Positions 1-5,743 of a stretch of 6,474 nucleotides of DNA are shown in pieces. Position 1 is the first letter of the stretch. Every line of letters begins with the position of its first letter. Source of the DNA: Anaerolineae bacterium (GTDB lineage: Bacteria > Chloroflexota > Anaerolineae > Aggregatilineales > Phototrophicaceae); contig JADLHH010000513.1 in NCBI GenBank assembly GCA_020848855.1, positions 1 to 6,474 on the forward strand, read 5' to 3'. The notes beneath the pieces are model-generated. The model had not been told where the DNA came from, searched no databases, and was given only the letters and a program-made list of their open reading frames with translations. The position numbers and the translations under genes were made by a program.

Positions 1-1221
1 CAGGCGCGGGTTGTCAATGAGCTGCTGCGCCAGCGTTTCGAAACCGTCCTGCCCGCTGTCATGCGCGAGACCGGCTTCGACATGTGGCTCATCATCTGCA
101 ACGAAGACAACCACGACCCGGTTTTCACCACCCTCATCCCCTGGGAATGTTGGGCACCCATCCTCCAGATGGTCGTCTTCTTCGACCGGGGCGCGGAGCA
201 GGGCGTCGAGCGTATCAACATCTCGCTCACCGACATGCAGGGCTTGATGCAGGATGTCTGGAACCTCGAAAGCCCGCACGATCAGTGGGAAACGCTGCGC
301 CAGATCATCGCCGAGCGCAGCCCGAAGCGCATCGGCATCAACGTGTCCGATGTCATCTGGGCAGCCGATGGCTTGACCGCCGCCCTGCGCGATAAGCTGG
401 TCGACACCCTCGGCGGCGACCTTGCCTCGCGCCTCACCTCCGCCGAAGCGCTCGCCATCCGCTGGCTGGAGCACAAGACCCCGGCGGAGCTGCAGATTTA
501 CCATCACGCCTGCGCCATCGGGCACGCCATCATCCGCCGCTGCTTCTCCCGCGACGTGATCACGCCCGGCGTCACGCCTATCGACGATATGCGCTGGCAT
601 TACTGGCAGGCGGTACACGATCTCGGATTGACGGTGTCATTCCCGCCGTTCTTCGTCATGCGCCGCGCGCAGGCTGCCGTCGAATACTGGGGGAAGGACG
701 ACCGCATCATCCGCCCCGGCGACATGCTCCACTGCGATGTCGGCGTCAAGTACCTGCGCATGATCACCGACCATCAGGAACTCGCCTACGTGCTGCGCCC
801 CGGCGAAACCGACGCCCCGGCGGGCTTGCGCGCCGGCATGGCACAGACCAACCGCCTGCAGGACGTGTTCACGGCGTCGTGGGCGGAAGGGCTGAGCGGC
901 AACGAAATCCTGAACAACGCCCTGCAAACGGCGCGCGCGCAGGGCATCGACCGTCCGCGCATCTACTCGCACTCGCTCAGCTTCTTCCTGCACGAGCCGG
1001 GTCCGCTGATGGGGCTGCCCTGGGAGCAGGTCAACTGCGCCGGGCGCGGCGATGTGCGCATGAGCTGCGACACGACCTACACGGTCGAGCTGAGCACCAA
1101 CTACCTCGTGCCGGAGTGGGGGAATCAGGACGTGCGCTTCAGTCTGGAACAGGACGCCGCTTTCCTGCGCTCCGGCGTCGAATACCTCGATGGTCGCCAG
1201 ACTGCGTTCCATTTGCTCTAG
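1..1221 (+). CDS. M24 family metallopeptidase-like protein (Xaa-Pro aminopeptidase/creatinase fold), 5' end outside window
   Basis: The reading frame is open from the first base, so the true start lies upstream. The Met codon at 61 sits inside the conserved N-terminal domain (RETGFDMWLIICNEDNHDP) and is not a credible start. An N-terminal creatinase-like domain (to about 450) is followed by a pita-bread M24 domain (about 480-1221). All five expected metal ligands can be placed: Asp at 736-738 (HCDVG), Asp at 769-771 (ITDHQ), His at 970-972 (YSHS), Glu at 1087-1089 (TVELS) and Glu at 1147-1149 (SLEQD). A second His at 991-993 (LHEPGP) fits the substrate-side His. Family members are usually cytoplasmic dinuclear-metal enzymes that cleave Xaa-Pro bonds or related substrates. 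The His motif reads HSLSFFLHE rather than the usual glycine-rich HGxG form, so the substrate is uncertain. The gene ends in TAG, 8 bp before a palindromic repeat. Confidence 0.85.
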   Translation, partial: QARVVNELLRQRFETVLPAVMRETGFDMWLIICNEDNHDPVFTTLIPWECWAPILQMVVFFDRGAEQGVERINISLTDMQGLMQDVWNLESPHDQWETLRQIIAERSPKRIGINVSDVIWAADGLTAALRDKLVDTLGGDLASRLTSAEALAIRWLEHKTPAELQIYHHACAIGHAIIRRCFSRDVITPGVTPIDDMRWHYWQAVHDLGLTVSFPPFFVMRRAQAAVEYWGKDDRIIRPGDMLHCDVGVKYLRMITDHQELAYVLRPGETDAPAGLRAGMAQTNRLQDVFTASWAEGLSGNEILNNALQTARAQGIDRPRIYSHSLSFFLHEPGPLMGLPWEQVNCAGRGDVRMSCDTTYTVELSTNYLVPEWGNQDVRFSLEQDAAFLRSGVEYLDGRQTAFHLL

Positions 1222-1310
1222 CCATCATCGTAGGGGCGCACCCGTGTGTGCGCCCCTTGCAGGAAACACGGGTGTAGGGACGTTATCGCCCTACGACGGT
1301 GCGCCTCATG
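1222..1310. repeat. Composite palindromic repeat: two adjacent hairpins in opposite orientation
   Basis: The first hairpin has 10-bp arms at 1232-1241 and 1248-1257 around the loop CCGTGT. A second, imperfect hairpin lies at 1274-1294: GTAGGG pairs with CCCTAC, CG with CG, with one bulged A and the loop TTAT. CACCCGTGT (1239-1247) recurs inverted as ACACGGGTG (1266-1274), so the two units look like head-to-head copies of related sequence. Positions 1230-1257 are identical to 5474-5501. No T-run follows the first stem, so efficient intrinsic termination is doubtful. Confidence 0.75.
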
Positions 1311-1312
1311 TG

Positions 1313-1342
1313 TTGGGACACTGTTGGCGTCGGCGTTACAAT
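1313..1342 (+). promoter_or_regulatory. Candidate sigma70-type promoter of the class V aminotransferase-like gene
   Basis: TTGGGA (1313-1318) and TACAAT (1337-1342) are separated by 18 bp. They match the -35 consensus at four of six positions and the -10 consensus at five of six. The -10 box ends 31 bp before the ATG at 1374, leaving room for a short leader with AGGA at 1363-1366. This is pattern matching only. Confidence 0.45.
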
Positions 1343-1373
1343 TGGGCGACCGGTTGAGTAACAGGAACAGGTC

Positions 1374-2816
1374 ATGGAAAATCAGCAGACAGCATCCCAA
1401 ACGACCGCCGACATGGACGAGGAGTACGACTGTTTTATCGAACGTTACCCTGCCTATGCCGCCACCGCCGTCCTCGATCAACTCCGCGCCACCGACTACG
1501 CCCGTTTAGACCAATCAGGACAAATCTATCTCGATTACACTGGCGGCAGCCTGTACGCCGCTTCGCAGCTTCACCAGCACATGGCGCTGCTGGCGCAGGG
1601 CGTCTACGGCAACCCCCATTCCAGCAACCCCACCTCGCAGGCGGCGACCCACCTCGACGAATCCGCCCGCAATTACGTCCTGCGCTACTTCAACGCCAGC
1701 CCGGACGAATACCTGGTGATCTTCGCGCCCAACGCCAGCGGCGCGCTCAAGCTGCTCGCCGAATCGTATCCGTTCGCGCCCGGCGGCAGGTATCTGCTGA
1801 CATTCGACAATCACAACTCGGTCAACGGCATCCGCGAATTCGCCCAGCGCGCCGGAGCCGAAGTGATCTATGCCCCGGTCGTCCCACCGGATTTGCGCAT
1901 CGATGCCGAGCGGCTGCAAGCGCAGTTGGACACCATCGCACCCGGCACGAACAACCTGTTCGCCTACCCGGCGCAGTCCAATTTCAGCGGCGTCCAGCAC
2001 GACCTCGGCTGGATCGAGCGGGCGCACGCGCGCGGCTGGGACGTGCTGCTCGACGCCGCCGCCTTCACGCCTACCAACCGCCTCGACCTCAGCCAGTACC
2101 AACCGGATTTCGTCGCTCTGTCCTTCTACAAGATTTTCGGCTATCCCACCGGCATCGGCGCGCTGCTCGCCCGCCGCGACCGCCTGGACAAGCTGCGCCG
2201 TCCCTGGTTCGCTGGCGGCACGATCACGCTCGCCACCGTCAGCCCCAACAAGCATTACCTGCACGGCGGCTCCGAAGCCTTCGAGGACGGGACGATTGAC
2301 TACCTGAACCTGCCCGCCGTCGAGATCGGTCTCCGGCACATCGAAAGCATCGGCGTGGACGTGATTCACGACCGCGTCATCGCCCTGACCGGCTGGCTGC
2401 TCGACCAGCTAACCGCGCTGCGCCACAGCAGCGGCGCGGCGCTGCTGCGCGTCTACGGCCCCGTCACCACCGAAGCGCGCGGCGGCACGATTTCGCTCAA
2501 TTTCTACGATCCGAACGGCGTGATCATCGACTACCGGCGGCTGGAGCAGCTCGCCAACGAGCGCAATATCTCGCTCCGGTCGGGCTGTTTCTGCAACCCC
2601 GGCGCGGGCGAAACTGCCCTCGGTCTGACCGAAGCGGAACTCAGCGCCGCGCTCGAAGCAGACCAGCGCATGACCCTGCCCGAACTCATGACCGTGCTGG
2701 GGCGCGTGCTCGGCGCGCTGCGCATCTCGGTCGGCGTCGCCTCGAACTTCGCCGACGCTTACCAGTTCGTGCAGTTCGCCCGCACCTTCATCGACCGACC
2801 CGCCGAAACGGTATGA
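1374..2816 (+). CDS. Class V aminotransferase, NifS-like domain of the molybdenum cofactor sulfurase type (stand-alone, no MOSC domain)
   Basis: This 480-residue fold-type I PLP enzyme resembles the N-terminal domain of MoCo sulfurases (MOCOS/ABA3). Shared blocks in order are: YLDYTGGSLYAASQL (52-66), GNPHSSNPTS (79-88), VIFAPNASGALKLLAE (115-130), DNHNSVNGIREFA (145-157), NFSGVQHDLGWI (203-214), VLLDAAAF (224-231, Asp227 placed for the PLP pyridine nitrogen), SFYKIFGYPTGIGALL (250-265, Lys253 as Schiff-base lysine), FEDGTIDYLNLPAV (303-316) and RSGCFCNPGAG (402-412). Cys407 aligns by register with the SufS/NifS persulfide cysteine, and Cys405 is a second candidate. These residues argue for cysteine desulfurase or sulfur-transfer chemistry, with substrate and acceptor unknown. 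About 60 residues follow the Cys loop, too few for MOSC. AGGA at 1363-1366, 7 nt upstream, supports this ATG; Met14 is an alternative. No SUF, ISC or molybdenum genes are adjacent. Confidence 0.85.
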   Translation: MENQQTASQTTADMDEEYDCFIERYPAYAATAVLDQLRATDYARLDQSGQIYLDYTGGSLYAASQLHQHMALLAQGVYGNPHSSNPTSQAATHLDESARNYVLRYFNASPDEYLVIFAPNASGALKLLAESYPFAPGGRYLLTFDNHNSVNGIREFAQRAGAEVIYAPVVPPDLRIDAERLQAQLDTIAPGTNNLFAYPAQSNFSGVQHDLGWIERAHARGWDVLLDAAAFTPTNRLDLSQYQPDFVALSFYKIFGYPTGIGALLARRDRLDKLRRPWFAGGTITLATVSPNKHYLHGGSEAFEDGTIDYLNLPAVEIGLRHIESIGVDVIHDRVIALTGWLLDQLTALRHSSGAALLRVYGPVTTEARGGTISLNFYDPNGVIIDYRRLEQLANERNISLRSGCFCNPGAGETALGLTEAELSAALEADQRMTLPELMTVLGRVLGALRISVGVASNFADAYQFVQFARTFIDRPAETV

Positions 2817-3011
2817 CCCCTCATGCGACATGACCACTGTAGGGGCGCAGCGCTGCTGCGCCCTCACCGTCAAAAGCGAATCGCCCTGCGAAAAGTGACC
2901 AATGGCAGGCAGCCGACCTTTAACTGTTCACTTTCAACTGCTGTTACTCCAGGCAAAAATCATTCTTGGAAGAGATTTATTTCCGCTGGTTTTGCTTAGA
3001 GAGGTTCGCTT
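2817..3011 (+). other. Intergenic region and cydA leader
   Basis: Beyond the palindrome at 2838-2866, the remaining 145 bp are less GC-rich than the genes. They end with a clear ribosome binding site, AGAGAGG at 2998-3004, 7 nt before the cydA ATG. TTGGAA at 2966-2971 could be a -35 box, but no convincing -10 element sits at the right distance. I saw no clear Rex or FNR operator. The cydA promoter should lie here, but I cannot place it. Confidence 0.5.
2838..2866. repeat. Palindromic repeat, CAGCGCTGCTG loop variant
   Basis: It starts TGTAGGGGCGCAG, like the copy at 5473, but has different inner bases. The arms GGGCGCAGC (2843-2851) and GCTGCGCCC (2855-2863) surround a 3-nt loop. It begins 21 bp after the TGA of the preceding gene, in the same orientation as the copies at 1230 and 5473. 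No T-run follows. Confidence 0.75.
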
Positions 3012-4412
3012 ATGGACGCACTCACTCTCGCTCGTTTGCAGTTCGGCATCACGACCGTTTATCACTTCTTCTTCGTCCCGCTCAGCATCGGCTTGGCTAT
3101 CCTCGTCGCCCTCATCCAGACGCAGTACGTCCGCACCGGCGACGAGAAATACAAGACGAGCGCCAAATTCTGGGGCAAGCTGCTTGTCATCAATTTTGCG
3201 ATGGGCGTCGTCACCGGCATCGTGCAGGAATTCCAGTTCGGCATGAACTGGTCGGAATATTCGCGCTTCGTCGGCGATATCTTCGGCGCGCCGCTGGCGG
3301 TCGAGGCGCTGGTCGCCTTCTTCATCGAATCGACTTTCCTCGGCGTGTGGATTTTCGGCTGGGATAAGCTGGGCAAGCGCGCGCATCTCGCCGCCATCTG
3401 GCTGGTGGCGCTCGCCTCAACCATTTCGGCGTTCTGGATTCTGGTCGCCAACTCGTTCATGCAGAACCCGGTCGGCTACCGCATCGCCGAAAGCGGTCGC
3501 GCCGAAATGACCGACTTCTTCGCCGTCATCACCAATCCCAACGTCCTGCTCCAGTTCCCGCACGTCGTCCTCGGCGCGCTCACCACCGGCGCGTTCTTCA
3601 TGCTCGGCATCAGCGCGTTCCATCTGCTGCGCAAGACCCACACCAACCTGGCGATGTTCCAGTCCTCGGCGCGCCTCGCGCTGGTGATCGGCACGGTCGC
3701 CGTGCTGCTGACGATGGGCTTCGGGCACGCGCAGGGGCAGCGCATGGCAGATACCCAGCCGATGAAGCTGGCGTCTGCCGAAGGTCTGTGGGAATCGGAA
3801 GACCCGGCGGGCTTGTCCATGTTCCAGATCGGCAACGAAGCCGACCGCACCTCGGTCATCAACATCCGCATCCCGTCGCTGCTCAGCTTCCTCACCTACA
3901 ACACGCCCAACGGCGAAGTCCAGGGCATCAACGACCTGCAGGCGCAGTATGAAGCGCAGTATGGACCCGGCGACTACGTGCCGCCTGCCATCTGGCTGAC
4001 CTACTGGAGCTTCCGGGCGATGGTCGGCACGGGCGCGCTGATGTTCGTACTGGGCATCGCCGGCATCTACCTGAGCTACACCGACCGCCTCGGCAGTTAT
4101 CGCTGGCTGCTGCGCATCCTCGTGCTGGCGCTGTTCCTGCCCTATATTGCCAATTCGACCGGCTGGCTGCTGACCGAAGTCGGACGCCAGCCCTGGATCG
4201 TGCAGGGCTTGATGACCATCGATCAGGCGGTCTCGCCCGCCGTTTCGACCGAAATGCTGGCGATCACGCTCGTCGGCTTCACCCTGATCTACGCCCTGCT
4301 CATGGTCGCCGACATTTATCTGCTGCAAAAGTTCGCCCGTGACGTGAACGACGAAGCCGCCCCGCCCAAACCGGCGAAGCAGCCCGCACGCTCGCGTCAG
4401 GGTGCGTACTAA
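3012..4412 (+). CDS. cydA: Cytochrome bd quinol oxidase subunit I
   Basis: This is the quinol-oxidising, haem-carrying membrane subunit of cytochrome bd, which reduces O2 to water without pumping protons. Its 466 residues are collinear with E. coli CydA (522). LARLQFGITTVYHFFFVPL carries His18 (E. coli His19, a haem b595 ligand). His184 (FPHVV) and Met337 (SFRAMVGTG) match the haem b558 ligands His186 and Met393. Glu98 and Glu106 (VEALVAFFIES) match Glu99 and Glu107 near the oxygen-reducing haems. Lys252 and Glu257 in the Q loop match residues implicated in quinol binding. GRQPW is at 391-395. The Q loop lacks most of the C-terminal insertion of E. coli, so this is the short-Q-loop type. Many hydrophobic helices are evident. 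AGAGAGG 7 nt upstream sets the ATG. The TAA stop overlaps the cydB ribosome binding site, indicating co-transcription. Confidence 0.97.
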   Translation: MDALTLARLQFGITTVYHFFFVPLSIGLAILVALIQTQYVRTGDEKYKTSAKFWGKLLVINFAMGVVTGIVQEFQFGMNWSEYSRFVGDIFGAPLAVEALVAFFIESTFLGVWIFGWDKLGKRAHLAAIWLVALASTISAFWILVANSFMQNPVGYRIAESGRAEMTDFFAVITNPNVLLQFPHVVLGALTTGAFFMLGISAFHLLRKTHTNLAMFQSSARLALVIGTVAVLLTMGFGHAQGQRMADTQPMKLASAEGLWESEDPAGLSMFQIGNEADRTSVINIRIPSLLSFLTYNTPNGEVQGINDLQAQYEAQYGPGDYVPPAIWLTYWSFRAMVGTGALMFVLGIAGIYLSYTDRLGSYRWLLRILVLALFLPYIANSTGWLLTEVGRQPWIVQGLMTIDQAVSPAVSTEMLAITLVGFTLIYALLMVADIYLLQKFARDVNDEAAPPKPAKQPARSRQGAY

Positions 4413-4417
4413 GGAGG
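4411..4417 (+). promoter_or_regulatory. cydB Shine-Dalgarno sequence overlapping the cydA stop codon
   Basis: AAGGAGG overlaps the last two bases of the cydA TAA. It ends 1 nt before the ATG at 4419, too close for use, but 7 nt before the in-frame GTG at 4425. The spacing therefore favours GTG 4425 as the cydB start and suggests translational coupling to cydA. Confidence 0.85.
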
Positions 4418-4424
4418 AATGATC

Positions 4425-5447
4425 GTGGACTATGTGACTCTGCAAAACCTGTGGTTCCTCCTGATCGCCGTGCTGTTCATCGGCTTCTTCGTCCTCGAAG
4501 GCTACGACTACGGCGTCGGCGTGCTGCTGCCCTTCGTCGGCAAGACCGACGACGAGCGCCGCATGGTCATCAACTCGATTGGACCGTTCTGGGACGGCAA
4601 CGAAGTCTGGCTGCTGACGGCGGGCGGCGCGATGTTCGCCGCCTTCCCCAACTGGTACGCCACCCTGTTCAGCGGCTTCTATCTGGCGCTGTTCCTCATC
4701 CTGTTCGCGCTGATCGTGCGGGGCGTCGCCTGAGAGTTCCGCAGCAAGGACAAGCACCCCAACTGGCGGCGTCTGTGGGACGCGGCGCTGTTCATCGGCG
4801 GATTCCTGCCCGCGCTGCTGTGGGGCGTCGCCGTCGGCAATATCGTGCGCGGTGTGGCGATTGACGGAACCATGAACTACGTCGGCACGTTTGGCGACCT
4901 GCTCAACCCGTATGCGCTGCTCGGCGGTGTGCTCACCCTGACGCTGTTCACGCTGCACGGCGGGCTGTTCCTCGAACTCAAGACCTCCGGCATCGTCCGC
5001 GAGCGCGTCCAGCGCATCGTGCGGCTGCTGTGGCTGCCCGTCACCGTGATCGCCCTGCTGTTCGTCGCCTACAGCGCCGCCGAAACCGACATGTTCACCG
5101 ACATCACCATCCTGCGGGTCGTCGGGCTGGTTGCCGCCGTCGCCGGGCTGCTGTTCACCGGCGCGATGATCTACACCAGGCGTTACGGGCGCGCCTTCCT
5201 CGGCACGGCGATTACGCTGGTCGGCACGGTCGTGCTGGTGTTCTGGACGCTGTTCCCGCGCGTCATGCCCTCAACGCTGGGCGACGCCTTCGACCTGACC
5301 ATCTACAACGCCTCGTCGAGCGAATACACGCTCGGCGTGATGACCATCGTCGCCCTGTCGGTCGTGCCAATTGTGCTGGCGTATCAAATCTGGACGTATT
5401 ACGTCTTCCGCAAGCGCCTGACCTCCGAGACGCACCTCGAATATTGA
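4425..5447 (+). pseudogene. cydB: Cytochrome bd quinol oxidase subunit II, interrupted by one in-frame TGA (codon 103)
   Basis: CydB is the second membrane subunit of cytochrome bd and supports assembly and haem binding in CydA. Reading from GTG 4425 gives 340 codons before the final stop, a normal family length. TGA occupies codon 103 (4731-4733). Before it stand GYDYGVG (Asp28, E. coli Asp29), [20 protein letters not shown] (Trp56-Asp57, E. coli Trp57-Asp58) and ALIVRGVA. Immediately after, in the same frame, come EFRSK, NWRRLWD, LFIGGFLPALLWGV, GDLLNPYALLGG, FPRVMPS and the typical C-terminus HLEY. The stop falls where E. coli CydB has Phe (GFDYRSK). No frameshift or other stop is present. 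Without readthrough the products are a 102-residue N-terminal piece and perhaps a fragment of about 200 residues from GTG 4845. A recent nonsense mutation or a consensus error fits best; recoding is possible but unsupported. Confidence 0.9.
4731..4733 (+). other. In-frame TGA within cydB
   Basis: The TGA lies between GVA and EFRSK in an otherwise continuous CydB frame. A single G at 4733 would restore Trp (TGG), an aromatic residue compatible with the Phe found here in E. coli. Restoring Phe itself would need two changes. TGA also ends two other reading frames in this window (2814-2816 and 5445-5447), so a genome-wide reassignment is unlikely. Confidence 0.9.
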
Positions 5448-5472
5448 TCCCGGCTTCGCGTCGGGAAACGTC

Positions 5473-5508
5473 TGTAGGGGCGCACCCGTGTGTGCGCCCC
5501 TACATTTT
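5473..5508 (+). terminator. Perfect 13-bp palindrome with T-run after cydB; copy of the dispersed repeat and possible terminator
   Basis: The arms TGTAGGGGCGCAC (5473-5485) and GTGCGCCCCTACA (5492-5504) flank the loop CCGTGT, followed by TTTT (5505-5508). It starts 26 bp after the cydB stop. This is the best intrinsic-terminator candidate in the window, although the T-run is short. It is also the most complete copy of the dispersed repeat; positions 5474-5501 are identical to 1230-1257. Confidence 0.6.
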
Positions 5509-5511
5509 CCC

Positions 5512-5592
5512 CTGGCGTCTTGGCGTCTTGGTAAGATCAAGTCGAAAACTGGAAAAAGAGATTGAACCGCCAAGACGCCAAGAACGCCAAGA
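5512..5592. repeat. Inverted repeat built from tandem 8-mers (TGGCGTCT / CCAAGACG type)
   Basis: The left end has TGGCGTCT twice in tandem (5513-5520, 5521-5528) plus TGG. The right end carries the complement as CCAAGACGCCAAGA (5570-5583), then ACGCCAAG with one extra base. About 40 bp lie between the arms. A further inverted match is AACCGCCAA (5565-5573) with TTGGCGGTT (5673-5681), so the element may reach 5681. Short elements of CGCCAAGACGCCAAG type are, from memory, dispersed repeats in several bacterial phyla. Confidence 0.7.
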
Positions 5593-5600
5593 ATGAGCAG

Positions 5601-5628
5601 GACGGGCGCAGCGTGCTGCGCCCTTACA
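5601..5628. repeat. Palindromic repeat, CAGC variant, inverted orientation
   Basis: The arms GGGCGCAGC (5604-5612) and GCTGCGCCC (5615-5623) share their sequence with the copy at 2843-2863. The complement of the right flank reads TGTAAGGGCGCAG, close to TGTAGGGGCGCAG, so this copy lies in reverse orientation relative to the other three. Confidence 0.7.
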
Positions 5629-5728
5629 GAGAATGACGCTCGGCGTTTTCAACCGATGAGCTTGAATCTACTTTGGCGGTTTACCATCTTTTCTCGTCTG
5701 CGATCCATCCTGGCGCTGCCCGCTTTGC

Positions 5729-5737
5729 TGGTAAACT
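5729..5737 (+). promoter_or_regulatory. Candidate extended -10 element just upstream of cydD
   Basis: TGGTAAACT fits the extended -10 pattern TGnTAnnnT and ends 6 bp before the ATG at 5744. That distance would place the transcription start at or next to the start codon. No Shine-Dalgarno-like sequence precedes this ATG, which fits a leaderless transcript. No good -35 box is visible. Confidence 0.4.
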
Positions 5738-5743
5738 CCCCGC

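Larger units (their letters stand above)
5448..5743 (+). other. Repeat-filled spacer between cydB and cydD
   Basis: This 296-bp stretch has no credible gene. It holds the palindrome at 5473-5504, the 8-mer inverted repeat at 5512-5592, the inverted palindrome at 5601-5628, and then about 115 bp of unassigned sequence leading to cydD. I found no tRNA-like or other structured RNA signature there. Confidence 0.7.

Noticed and set aside
1232..1260. An intrinsic terminator for the M24 gene
   Set aside because: The hairpin is strong, but TTGCAGG follows it instead of a T-run, so it is listed only as a repeat.
1515..2369. A 284-codon open frame on the - strand inside the aminotransferase-like gene
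   Set aside because: It is a shadow frame opposite a conserved PLP enzyme, with no recognisable motifs and no separate regulatory signals.
2867..2997. A Rex or FNR operator upstream of cydA
   Set aside because: Neither a TTGTGAA-type palindrome nor TTGAT-N4-ATCAA could be found. The AACTG-type repeats around 2922-2945 are too weak to call.
4731..4790. Selenocysteine insertion at the cydB TGA
   Set aside because: No convincing SECIS-like hairpin follows; only a weak CCCA/TGGG pairing was seen. The aligned residue is aromatic rather than Cys, and I know of no selenoprotein CydB.
3417..4958. A 513-codon open frame on the - strand across cydA and cydB
   Set aside because: It lies antisense to well-conserved cyd genes. 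Its composition (His, Gln, Arg, Glu and Gly rich, few hydrophobic blocks) is typical of a GC-rich shadow frame. No domain is recognisable.
2814..5447. Reassignment of TGA to Trp or Gly in this genome
   Set aside because: TGA ends two genes here at natural family C-termini (2814-2816 and 5445-5447). Trp is otherwise encoded by TGG, and the high GC content does not match known TGA-recoding lineages.
4425..5447. A frameshift splitting cydB
   Set aside because: Both halves share one frame (4425, 4731 and 4845 are all congruent), and the conserved residues run on directly after the TGA, so the lesion is a substitution.
5473..5628. A CRISPR array or tandem repeat array
   Set aside because: The repeats are self-complementary, irregularly spaced, of two unrelated families and in mixed orientation, with no spacer pattern.
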